From: JACVRW01 sp963803245
Lineage (GTDB): Bacteria > Actinomycetota > Thermoleophilia > Solirubrobacterales > Thermoleophilaceae
Assembly (NCBI GenBank): GCA_963803245.1
Contig: CAWDLI010000005.1
Coordinates: 52,890-116,889 of the forward strand
DNA length: 64,000 nucleotides
Direction of reading: 5' to 3'
Positions 26,724 to 34,269 of the stretch are shown here, one piece after another. Both the position numbers and the translations under genes were made by a program. Under the pieces are notes generated by a model. That model made no database searches and was not told the DNA's origin. It saw only the letters and a program-made list of their open reading frames with translations. Position 1 is the stretch's first letter, and the number at the start of each line of letters is the position of its first letter.

Positions 26724-27674
26724 GTGGAGGGCACCGGCGAGACGGCCGGAAGGGCGCGAAGGACCCCGTCGCCGGCGTTCCGGCTGCGGAGCGACGAGCC
26801 ACTGGGCAAGGGGATCGCCCGCATGGCCCACGGCCGCATAGGCCACGCCCTGGACGAGCTCGGCGGCGCGACCGACTCGAGCCCGGATGTGGCGGTGCAC
26901 GAGGCGCGCAAGGACGTGAAGAAGCTGCGTGCGCTCTTGCGACTGGTCCGCTCGGAGACCCCCCGCCGCGTCCGCCGGCGCGAGAACGCGGCGCTGCGCG
27001 ACGTCGGGCGCTCGCTCTCCGGTGTGCGCGACGCCGACGTGATGCTCGCCACGCTCGCCGATCTCGAGGAGAGCTTCCCGGGCGATCTGCCGCCAGAGGT
27101 CACGGGTCCGCTGCGCGAGCAGCTCGAGGCGCACCGGCGCGGGCTGACGGTCGAGGCGACCGACAGCGCCCGGCCCGAGCTGACCAGGATCCGCGACCGC
27201 ATCAGGACCTGGACGCCGCGCGGCGACGACTTCGGCGTGGTCCGCGACGGGATCGAGCGCGGGTACCGGCGCAGCCGGCGCGCGCTCCGCACGGCGCGCA
27301 GGGAGCCCACCGCGGAGAACCTCCACGAGTGGCGCAAGCGCGCCAAGGACCATTGGTACAACCTGAGCGTCCTGCGCGATGTGTGGCCGCCGGTGATCGA
27401 GCCCCTCGCCGACGCCGCGCACGACCTGTCGGACCGCCTGGGGGACGATCACGACCTCGCGGTTCTGCTCGACTTCGCGCGCTCGCACGCGACCGGCGAC
27501 CCCGACGACGCCGATCGCGTGGCCGCGCTGGCCGCGGTGATCGACCGGCGCCGCGAGGAGCTCCGCGCCGAGGCGTTCGCGCTGGGCGAGCGCCTCCACG
27601 CGGACAGGCCGCGCGCGTTCGCCCGCCGCATCGAGAGCCTCTGGCGCATCTGGCGCTCCGAGAGCCCCGGTTAG
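26724..27674 (+). CDS. CHAD-domain protein
   Basis: 316 residues from a GTG. The CHAD helical repeat is clear: PDVAVHEARKDVKKLRALLRL, LRDVGRSLSGVRDADVML and NLHEWRKRAKDHWYNLSVL, with the conserved His and Lys/Arg residues that bind polyphosphate. No CYTH domain is attached. CHAD proteins bind inorganic polyphosphate and often localise to granules. The gene probably shares a transcript with meaB. Confidence 0.88.
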   Translation: MEGTGETAGRARRTPSPAFRLRSDEPLGKGIARMAHGRIGHALDELGGATDSSPDVAVHEARKDVKKLRALLRLVRSETPRRVRRRENAALRDVGRSLSGVRDADVMLATLADLEESFPGDLPPEVTGPLREQLEAHRRGLTVEATDSARPELTRIRDRIRTWTPRGDDFGVVRDGIERGYRRSRRALRTARREPTAENLHEWRKRAKDHWYNLSVLRDVWPPVIEPLADAAHDLSDRLGDDHDLAVLLDFARSHATGDPDDADRVAALAAVIDRRREELRAEAFALGERLHADRPRAFARRIESLWRIWRSESPG

Positions 27675-27701
27675 GGAGACGCCGTCGGAGCCCGCTCCTT
27701 G

Positions 27702-27740
27702 TTAGGTTTCCCTAACGCGTCTTAGGCGACCCTAACCTTT
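27702..27740 (+). promoter_or_regulatory. Tandem DtxR/IdeR-like iron boxes
   Basis: Two TTAGG-N4-CCTAA dyads, at 27702-27715 and 27722-27735, are exactly 20 bases apart. Read as 19-base boxes, TTAGGCGACCCTAACCTTT agrees with the IdeR consensus (TTAGGTTAGSCTAACCTAA) at about 14 positions and the first at about 13. They end 10 bases before the efeO ATG, and GGAGG (27742-27746) is its ribosome site. Iron-loaded DtxR/IdeR bound here would block efeO-efeB. The box assignment comes from known consensus; binding is inferred. Confidence 0.65.
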
Positions 27741-27750
27741 CGGAGGTCGG

Positions 27751-28677
27751 ATGGCTGGCAGGCAGTGGCTCGCAGTGCTCGCGGCGGCCGTGATCGGCGG
27801 CGGTGGCGCCTTGCTCGTGTCCTCGTGTGGCGAGGACGACGAGGGAGTGAAGATCGAGGGCGGCACGACCGGCACCACCGGCACGGGCACGACCGGCACG
27901 GTGACCGTGGACACGAACGCCACGAGCGCCGAGGGTCTCCAGCAGGCGATGTCGTCCGTGGCCACCTACGCGCGCGGCCAGACCGTCGAACTGGTGGCCG
28001 CCACCCTCGCGCTCAAGCAGGCCATCGACGCCGGATCGGTGCCCGAGGCGAAGACCGCGTACGCCGAGGGGCGGCCCTATTACGAGCGGATCGAGCCGCT
28101 CGTGGCGCTCTTCCCGGAGCTTGACGGCAAGATCGACGCCCGCGAGGATGACTTCCCGAAGAAGGGGGAGGATCCCACCTGGACCGGCTTCCACCCGATC
28201 GAGCGGGCCCTCTGGCACGACGGCGAGATCAACGCGCACACGCGCGCGCTGGCGGTCAAACTGGTGCGCGACTCGCGCCGACTCAACGAGCTGATGGAGA
28301 CGGCGAAGGTCACGCCCGAGGTGGTCATCCCCGGCACCGCGGAGCTCGTGGACGAGGTCGAGGAGTCGAAGATCACGGGCGAGGAGGAGCGCTACTCGAA
28401 GCTCGACCTGCCCACCTTCCTTGCGAATCTCGAGGGCGCCCGCGAGTTCTACGACGCACTGGCCCCGCTCGTGCAGGCCAAGGACCCGGCCCTGGCGGAC
28501 GAGATCGACGACGCCTTCGACGACGCCTTCGAGGAGGTCGAGAAGCTGCGTTCAGGCAGCGGCTTCGCGGCCTACGACGAGCTCACCGACGCCCAGCAGC
28601 GCGCGGTCAAGCAGAGCATCGAGGCGCTCGCCGAGCCGCTCGCCCGGGTGCAGGGGACGCTCGGCGTTCAGGGGTGA
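27751..28677 (+). CDS. efeO: EfeO/EfeM iron-uptake lipoprotein (M75 imelysin family)
   Basis: 308 residues. A lipoprotein signal ends at VSSC, followed by an acidic and then Thr/Gly-rich linker (GGTTGTTGTGTTGTVTV). The M75 domain has the HxxE site in TGFHPIERALWHDGE, proposed to bind iron. EfeO presents iron to the EfeU permease after EfeB acts. No N-terminal cupredoxin domain is seen, so it is the short EfeM-like form. EfeB follows 7 bases later; no EfeU gene is nearby. Confidence 0.88.
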   Translation: MAGRQWLAVLAAAVIGGGGALLVSSCGEDDEGVKIEGGTTGTTGTGTTGTVTVDTNATSAEGLQQAMSSVATYARGQTVELVAATLALKQAIDAGSVPEAKTAYAEGRPYYERIEPLVALFPELDGKIDAREDDFPKKGEDPTWTGFHPIERALWHDGEINAHTRALAVKLVRDSRRLNELMETAKVTPEVVIPGTAELVDEVEESKITGEEERYSKLDLPTFLANLEGAREFYDALAPLVQAKDPALADEIDDAFDDAFEEVEKLRSGSGFAAYDELTDAQQRAVKQSIEALAEPLARVQGTLGVQG

Positions 28678-28684
28678 GCCGGGC

Positions 28685-29900
28685 GTGAGCCGCGTTTCCC
28701 GGCGGCGCTTCGTACAGAGCGCCGCTGGAGGCGCGGCGGTGGCGGCCGGCGCCGTGGGCGCCGCGCGGCTGCTCGACGAGGACGATGCGCACGCCGAACT
28801 GGTGCCCTGGGAGGGGCCGCGCCAGGCCGGCATCGTCACTCCGCGGACCCCCTACGGCATGGTCGCGGCCTTCGACGTGGTCGACCGACGACCTCGAGAC
28901 GCTGTTCCAGGACCTCACGGCCAGGATCGCCGAGGTCACCCAGGGACACCCCGACCGGCTCGACCCGATCTCGAACGCCGCACTGCCGCCCTCCGACACG
29001 GGCGAGCTCGGATTCGAGGACCGCGACGACGGGCGCCTGACGATCACGATCGCGCTCGGCGCCTCCCTCTTCGACGACCGCTTCGGGCTCGCCGGCCGGC
29101 GCCCCCCGACGCTCAGCCGCATGCCGTCGTTCCCGGGCGACAACCTCGACCTCCTCCGCTGCCACGGCGACCTGCTCGTGCTGGTGCAGTCCGACCACGC
29201 GATGATCACCCACCACGCGCTGCGCGACATCATGCGGCGCACCAAGGGGAAGCTGGAGGGACGCTGGGCCCAGTCCTGCTTCCAGCGCTTCGACGAGGAC
29301 AACCCCTCCACGCGCAAGCGCGAGGGAGTGGCCGACGCGCGCGGGCTGCTCGGCTTCCCCGACGGGTCGCAGAACCTCGGCGTGGACCGCCACGAGCTGA
29401 TCTTCGCGGGCGAGGAGGTGCCGGAGTGGGCGCGTGGCGGGTCCTACCTGGCCGTGCGCCTGATCCGCCTGAAGCTGGAGCGCTGGGACCGGCTCTCGCG
29501 TACCGCCCAGGAGGACTCGATCGGCCGCAAGAAGGTCTCGGGCGCCCCGCTCGAGGGCCGCCGCGAGGAGGAGGTGCCGAAGCTCGACGAGCGCACCCCG
29601 ATCGACGCGCACATCCGCATGGCGAACCCGCGCCGGCCGGGCGACGAGCGCCACCGCATCCTGCGCCGCCCGTTCGTGTACGCGAACGGCTTCGACGACT
29701 ACGGGCTGCTCGACTCGGGCTCGGTCTTCCTCGCCTTCTGCCGTGACATCGAGCGTCAGTTCGCAACGATCAAGAGGCGCACGCACGGCCAGGACCTCGA
29801 CGAGTACATGGTCGCCTTCGGCGGCGGGTACTTCTTCTGTCCGCCCGGGGTGGACGGCGAGGACGATTACCTGGCCCGCGGGCTGCTCGAGCCGGCCTAG
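28685..29900 (+). CDS. efeB: EfeB Dyp-type heme peroxidase, Tat-exported (frameshifted)
   Basis: GTG at 28685. A Tat signal opens the protein (SRRRFVQSAAGGAAVAAGAV). The Dyp core has LVLVQSDHAMITHHAL, GFPDGSQNLG (the GxxDG motif), the proximal heme His in IDAHIRMANPR and the C-terminal EYMVAFGGGYFFCPPG. The frame breaks near 28884: AAFDVV is in one frame and TDDLETLFQDLTARI in the next; one extra base explains it. Repaired length is about 404 residues, normal for EfeB. It extracts or oxidises iron for uptake outside the membrane. Confidence 0.85.
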
Positions 29901-30865
29901 CGCCCGGGCGGCAGCGGGCGCCAGTCGGGCGCGTAGGAGTCGTATCCGGAGTTGGCGCTCACGGCGCCCTCGGCGAACGAGCGCTCGCGGGTCCCGTCGG
30001 TCCTCACGACGAAGATGCCTGACTCGAAGGCGTGGTAGGCGAGCAGCCGCCCGTTGGGCGACCAGGCCACGTCGTCAGCGGAGATCGGCCGGCGCCCGCG
30101 CACGCGCCGCAGGCCCTTGCCGTTCGCGTTCATCACGTACAGGTAGCCCTTGCGGACGAACGCGATCTTGCTCCCGTGCGGTGACCAGGACGGGGCGAGG
30201 CCGCCCTTCCGGGTCAGCCTCCGGCGTCCCGACCCGTCCGGCTTGATCGTCGCGAGCTGGCCGCGCACGGGCTGCCCGGTCACCTGCGAGTAGCCGGTGA
30301 CGAATGCGATCCGGTTGCGGGTGGACCACGCCGGGGCGCGGGCGCCGCCGTTGGTCAGCCGCCGCGAGGTCCCCTTCGCCACGTTGAGTACGTAGAGGTC
30401 CACGCCGGTCGATCCGGGCGACACTCCCGTGAACACGATCCGCCTGCCGTCCGGGCTCCACGCCGGCTCGCCGTCGTCGACGGTCTGGCGCGGCAGGAGG
30501 TGGAAGTCGCGGCCGTCGCTCGACAGGATCGCCAGCCGCGCGCCGGCGTCCACGGCGAGGAAGTCCCCGTCGGGGGAGTAGGCGGGGCTGTCGAAGGAGG
30601 TCGCGCAGCCGGGATCCTGCGGGACCTCGTCGATCCTGGAGCAGCCCCGCAGCGTGAAGCGGTCGGCGCCGAGCAGGCTGCCGGCGATGAGCTCGATGCT
30701 GGACAGGGTCGGTCCCTCCGGGTCCCAGTCCTCAGGGCCCGAGTGGGAGCTGTTCACGTAGGCGATCTGGCTGTTGCGGCCGGGGAACGCCGCCTGCGAG
30801 GCGGGCGCCGCGACGAGCGCGGCGAGAAGCGCTGCGGTGGCGACTGCGGGCCAGGTCCTCGTCAC
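29897..30865 (-). CDS. Secreted PD40/TolB-like beta-propeller protein
   Basis: 322 residues. Signal peptide residues 1-25 (ending ASQAAF). At least five propeller blades are visible with the W-S-P-D/N-G motif: SPAYSPDGDFLAVD, EPAWSPDGRRIVFTG, APAWSTRNRIAFVTG, APSWSPHGSKIAFVR and DVAWSPNGRLLAYH. Such proteins bind partners at the cell surface; no enzymatic domain is attached. It converges on efeB with a 4-base overlap. Confidence 0.8.
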   Translation of the reverse strand: MTRTWPAVATAALLAALVAAPASQAAFPGRNSQIAYVNSSHSGPEDWDPEGPTLSSIELIAGSLLGADRFTLRGCSRIDEVPQDPGCATSFDSPAYSPDGDFLAVDAGARLAILSSDGRDFHLLPRQTVDDGEPAWSPDGRRIVFTGVSPGSTGVDLYVLNVAKGTSRRLTNGGARAPAWSTRNRIAFVTGYSQVTGQPVRGQLATIKPDGSGRRRLTRKGGLAPSWSPHGSKIAFVRKGYLYVMNANGKGLRRVRGRRPISADDVAWSPNGRLLAYHAFESGIFVVRTDGTRERSFAEGAVSANSGYDSYAPDWRPLPPGR

Positions 30866-30904
30866 GCTTGCAACAAACCCGGGAGGGCCGGCAAGTTGCG
30901 TCGG

Positions 30905-31255
30905 CTAACCGTCGCGGACGTCCATTCGCACGACGAGGCCGTTTCGCAGTGTGTAGACGTGCTGCACACGGCCGTCGGCCACCATCTCGCCGTCCGGGTC
31001 GCGCACGACCTGGTGCACCTCCACCACGGTCCGGCCCTCCTCGTCCACCGAGAAGCGCTCGGGTACCACGTGGGGATCGACCAGCGCGAACTGACGCGTC
31101 CAGTAGGAGCGCACCGCGGCCTTGCCGTGCACGCGCCCGCCCTCGAACGCGTTCGGCCAGTCCACGTCGGGATGGAGCGCCATGAGCACGGCATCCACGT
31201 CGCGGGCGTTGAAGGCGCGGTACAGCCCTCGCAGCATCTGCTCGTCGATGCTCAC
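30905..31255 (-). CDS. SnoaL/NTF2-like protein
   Basis: 116 residues, one cone-shaped NTF2-like domain: LRGLYRAFNARDVDAVLMAL, HPDVDWPNAFEGG, GKAAVRSYW and a VVEVHQVVRDPDGEM strand pair. Members are small-molecule isomerases, cyclases or binding proteins; a specific reaction cannot be read. It lies upstream of the propeller gene on the same strand and is divergent from the methyltransferase by 23 bases. Confidence 0.75.
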   Translation of the reverse strand: MSIDEQMLRGLYRAFNARDVDAVLMALHPDVDWPNAFEGGRVHGKAAVRSYWTRQFALVDPHVVPERFSVDEEGRTVVEVHQVVRDPDGEMVADGRVQHVYTLRNGLVVRMDVRDG

Positions 31256-31278
31256 GTGGCGAGTGTAAGAGTGCGCGT

Positions 31279-31770
31279 ATGTCGAGGCGAGTGGCGGCGG
31301 CTGGCAGCGCCCTGTTCCTCGTGCTGGCTCCTGGCGTGGTGGCCGGCTTGGTGCCGTGGCTGCTCACGGATTGGGAGTCGACCGACCCGTGGCCGGCGCT
31401 GCGCGTGGCGGGCGCCCTGCTGACCGCGGCGGGCGCCGCCGTGGTGCTGCACGCGTTCGCGCGCTTCGTGGTCGAGGGGATCGGCACGCCCGCTCCGGTG
31501 GCGCCGCCGGAGCGGCTCGTGGTCGGCGGCGCCTACCGCCACGTGCGCAACCCGATGTACGTGGCGGTGCTCGCGGTCATCCTCGGACAGGCGCTCCTGC
31601 TGGGGCAGGCCGTGCTGGTGGCCTATGCGGCGCTGCTGTGGCTCGTCTTCGCCACCTTCGTCCGCCTCTACGAGGAGCCGGATCTCGCGCAGCGCTTCGG
31701 GGCCGACTACGACGCCTATCGTCGCGCCGTGCCCGCCTGGTTCCCCCGCGTGCGACCCTGGCGGCCCTAG
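31279..31770 (+). CDS. Isoprenylcysteine carboxyl methyltransferase-like membrane protein
   Basis: 163 residues with about four hydrophobic helices. The C-terminal SAM-binding pattern of the ICMT/PEMT group is present: GGAYRHVRNPMYVAVLAVIL and YEEPDLAQRFGADYDAYRR followed by a PAWFPR end. Bacterial members methylate lipids or small isoprenoid/phenolic acceptors; the substrate here is unknown. Confidence 0.82.
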   Translation: MSRRVAAAGSALFLVLAPGVVAGLVPWLLTDWESTDPWPALRVAGALLTAAGAAVVLHAFARFVVEGIGTPAPVAPPERLVVGGAYRHVRNPMYVAVLAVILGQALLLGQAVLVAYAALLWLVFATFVRLYEEPDLAQRFGADYDAYRRAVPAWFPRVRPWRP

Positions 31771-31783
31771 TAAGCTCAGTCCC

Positions 31784-31890
31784 CTCTCCTAGTGGCCTAC
31801 TGGCCGCGCTAAGGGAGAGAAAAGCCCGCATCTCCGGCTTCACACCGGAAACGCGGGTCGGTCAGGGCCCCGGTCTCCGTCGGGGCCCTT
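31784..31890 (+). other. Three-hairpin intergenic element (possible RNA or terminator)
   Basis: Hairpin 1 spans 31784-31819 (CTCTCC/GGAGAG with inner GGCC/GGCC). Hairpin 2 spans 31825-31857 (CCCGC/GCGGG with inner CCGG/CCGG). Hairpin 3 spans 31864-31889 (AGGGCCCCG/CGGGGCCCT, a perfect 9-bp stem, followed by TTGCC). It fills the gap between two plus-strand genes. The order of two complex hairpins then a strong GC stem resembles a leader or small RNA ending in a terminator. I do not recognise a known riboswitch. Confidence 0.4.
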
Positions 31891-31932
31891 GCCATTTCAG
31901 GAGCTCTGCGAGCACGACGTGGTGTACACGAG

Positions 31933-31946
31933 TTAGGGCTCCCTAA
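31933..31946 (+). promoter_or_regulatory. Third TTAGG-N4-CCTAA dyad
   Basis: TTAGGGCTCCCTAA lies 4 bases before the ATG at 31951. It has the same architecture as the two boxes before efeO, though as a 19-base IdeR box it matches less well (about 11 positions). It also takes the place of a ribosome binding site, which suggests a leaderless message or the start at ATG 31960. Confidence 0.4.
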
Positions 31947-31950
31947 TAGG

Positions 31951-34269
31951 ATGGGCGCGATGTTCGGCGGCGACGGTCAGCAGGCGGCGGGCTCGTTCGA
32001 GGTCTGGGCCGCGCGCGCCTGGAACGTCTTCAACGAGGGCCGCCCCTTCTCGGTCATGTACCCGGTGCTGGTGCTGCTGTGCGCTTCGGTCGTGGGCCTC
32101 GCGCCCGACGGCTCGCTGCCGCTGGCGCTCGCGGGCACGCTCGCGATGGCGCTGGTGCTCTCCCGCTTCCCGTTCCCATTGCGGAGCCGGGCGCTGCTGT
32201 GGCTCGTCGCGCTCGCCTCGATCCCCCTGCTCGAGCCGTGGCGCGCGCTGCCGCTGCTGGCAGGGGCGCTGGCCGGCTACCTCTTCTTCACGGTCGTCGT
32301 CTGGGGCTCGATCTACTACCACCTGCGTACCGGCGCGCCGTGGACCAACGGCCGGCGCTTCTGGCGACTCGTGCTCACCAACTCGGACCCCACGAGCGGC
32401 AACGCCCTCGAGCAGGTGCCGAAGCTCGTGATGACCCTCAGCGCCGGCAACCTGCTGGCCGAGGACGCCGACCTCGCCTCGGTGGGCTGGATCGCCATCG
32501 CCGCCGGCCTCGCCGTGGCCGCCGGCACCGTGGCCTGGCGCTGGTTCGCCCGCACGCGGCTGCCGCGCTACCCGGCGCGCGCCCCTCAGCCCGAGGTGGC
32601 GGATCCGCTCGCCGAGCGCGTGTACGTGATCGTGGTCGACGGCTGCAACCGCGGCCGGCTCTGGCAGGCGGACACGCCGGTCATGGACCGGCTCGCGCGC
32701 GAGGGCTCCGAGTACCTCGGCGTGGAGCCTGCGTACCCGGCGCGAACCGTGGTCTGCTTCTCCTCGATGCTCACCGGCGCCTCCCCCGCCGAGCACGGCA
32801 TGCGCTCGAACTTCGCTCCCCGCCTCGGCGTGCGCCGCGAGTCGGTCTTCGACGTGCTGGAGCGCCACGGCCGCCGCGGCCGGCTCGTGGGGATCGCCCA
32901 CCTGCTCGACCCGTTCGGCGAGGACGTGGTGCGCTCGGTGACCTCCGTGCAGCCCACCGGCCGGATCGACCGCTCGCTCTGCGCCGAGGGCCGCCGGGTG
33001 GTCGAGGAGGAGGACCCGGACCTGCTCGTGCTGCAGCTGCTGGCCGCCGACCAGCTCGGCCACGTGCGCGGCGTTCGCAACCCGGAGTACCTCGACCAGC
33101 TCGAGGAGACGGACCGTCACGTGGGCGACTTCCTGAGCTTCCTCGAGGAGCGCGGCAAGCTCGACGGAGCCACCGTGATCCTGATGGCCGACCACGGCCA
33201 GGGGCGGGGGATCGGCGGCCACGGCCACCTCGACTGGGGCGAGCGGCCGGTGCCGTTCGTGGTCTGGGGCGCCGGGGCGCGGGCGGGCGCGGTGAGCCGC
33301 GAGCCGCGCTCGGTCTGCGAGCTGGCGGCCACGGTGTCATCTCTCCTGGGCGTGGAGGCCCCCGCGGCGGCGCGGGGCCGGCCGATGGTGCCCGTGCTCG
33401 ACCCCTGCATCGAGCACGGCGCCTCGGCCGGCCGCGCGCTCGCCGTGGTGGTCGCCCGCGACGAGGAGCCGAGCGTGGGCCGTGTGCTCGCCGGGCTGCC
33501 GTCCGAGGCCTGCGGGATGCCCATCGACGTGCTGCTGGTGGACGACGGCTCGCGCGACTCCACCGCCGCCATCGGCTTCGAGCACGGCGCCGCGGTGATC
33601 TCCCACCCGTCTTCGCAGGGGCTCGGCGCGGCGCTGCGCGCCGGGCTCGCCCACGCGCGCGACGAGGGCTACGCGGCCGCCGTGTACCTCGACGGAGACG
33701 GCGAGTACGACCCCGCCGACTTCGAGACCGTGCTCGACCCCGTGGCCCGCGGCCGCGCGGACTACGTGATCGGCTCGCGCTTCCTCGGGGACCGGGACGG
33801 GATGAGCTGGCACCGCACGCTCGCCAACCGCCTGACCAGCTCGCTCATGGGCCTGCTCTGCGGCACCGTCGCGAGCGACGGGCAGTCCGGCTACCGCGCC
33901 TTCTCGGCGCGCGCGCTCGCCTCCGCCCGCATACGCCACGACTACAACTACGCCCAGGTGCTCACCCTGTCGCTCTGGGGCGCCCACATCGAGCCCGCCG
34001 AGGTCCCGGTCTCCTACCGCAGGCGCACGAACGGCCGCTCGTTCGTGCGCTACCCGGAGTACTTCTCGCGGGTGGCCCCGGCGATCTGGCGCGAGTGGCG
34101 GTACTCGCGCCAGCAGAGGAGGAAGACCACCCCGGCGATGGCGCCCGCGATCGTGAACGGCCAGTTGTCGCGCGTCTGGAACACGGGCCAGACCGAGGTG
34201 AGCGGCCCGAACGGCGCGTCGGGGCGGTCGGTCACCCACGAGCCGCCGAAGAACCCCACGTCGGCGTAG
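31951..34269 (+). CDS. Membrane phosphodiesterase fused to GT2 glycosyltransferase
   Basis: 772 residues. Residues about 25-205 hold several membrane helices. Residues about 220-480 are an alkaline-phosphatase-superfamily phosphodiesterase with intact metal ligands: VIVVDGCNRG, the Thr nucleophile in ARTVVCFSSMLTG, AADQLGHVRG, and MADHGQG with a further HGH. From about 490 a GT2 domain follows: VLLVDDGSRDSTAA, AAVYLDGDGEYDPADFE and GQSGYRAFSARAL, like dolichol-phosphate-mannose synthases. The last ~70 residues are read from DNA that is antisense to the convergent GT-C gene and may not be native. The fusion suggests coupled turnover and synthesis of a lipid-linked or surface glycan (inference). 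Confidence 0.82.
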   Translation: MGAMFGGDGQQAAGSFEVWAARAWNVFNEGRPFSVMYPVLVLLCASVVGLAPDGSLPLALAGTLAMALVLSRFPFPLRSRALLWLVALASIPLLEPWRALPLLAGALAGYLFFTVVVWGSIYYHLRTGAPWTNGRRFWRLVLTNSDPTSGNALEQVPKLVMTLSAGNLLAEDADLASVGWIAIAAGLAVAAGTVAWRWFARTRLPRYPARAPQPEVADPLAERVYVIVVDGCNRGRLWQADTPVMDRLAREGSEYLGVEPAYPARTVVCFSSMLTGASPAEHGMRSNFAPRLGVRRESVFDVLERHGRRGRLVGIAHLLDPFGEDVVRSVTSVQPTGRIDRSLCAEGRRVVEEEDPDLLVLQLLAADQLGHVRGVRNPEYLDQLEETDRHVGDFLSFLEERGKLDGATVILMADHGQGRGIGGHGHLDWGERPVPFVVWGAGARAGAVSREPRSVCELAATVSSLLGVEAPAAARGRPMVPVLDPCIEHGASAGRALAVVVARDEEPSVGRVLAGLPSEACGMPIDVLLVDDGSRDSTAAIGFEHGAAVISHPSSQGLGAALRAGLAHARDEGYAAAVYLDGDGEYDPADFETVLDPVARGRADYVIGSRFLGDRDGMSWHRTLANRLTSSLMGLLCGTVASDGQSGYRAFSARALASARIRHDYNYAQVLTLSLWGAHIEPAEVPVSYRRRTNGRSFVRYPEYFSRVAPAIWREWRYSRQQRRKTTPAMAPAIVNGQLSRVWNTGQTEVSGPNGASGRSVTHEPPKNPTSA

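Noticed and set aside
31784..31890. Known riboswitch class (TPP, cobalamin, SAM, c-di-AMP, fluoride, ZTP)
   Set aside because: None of the conserved core sequences of these classes is recognisable.
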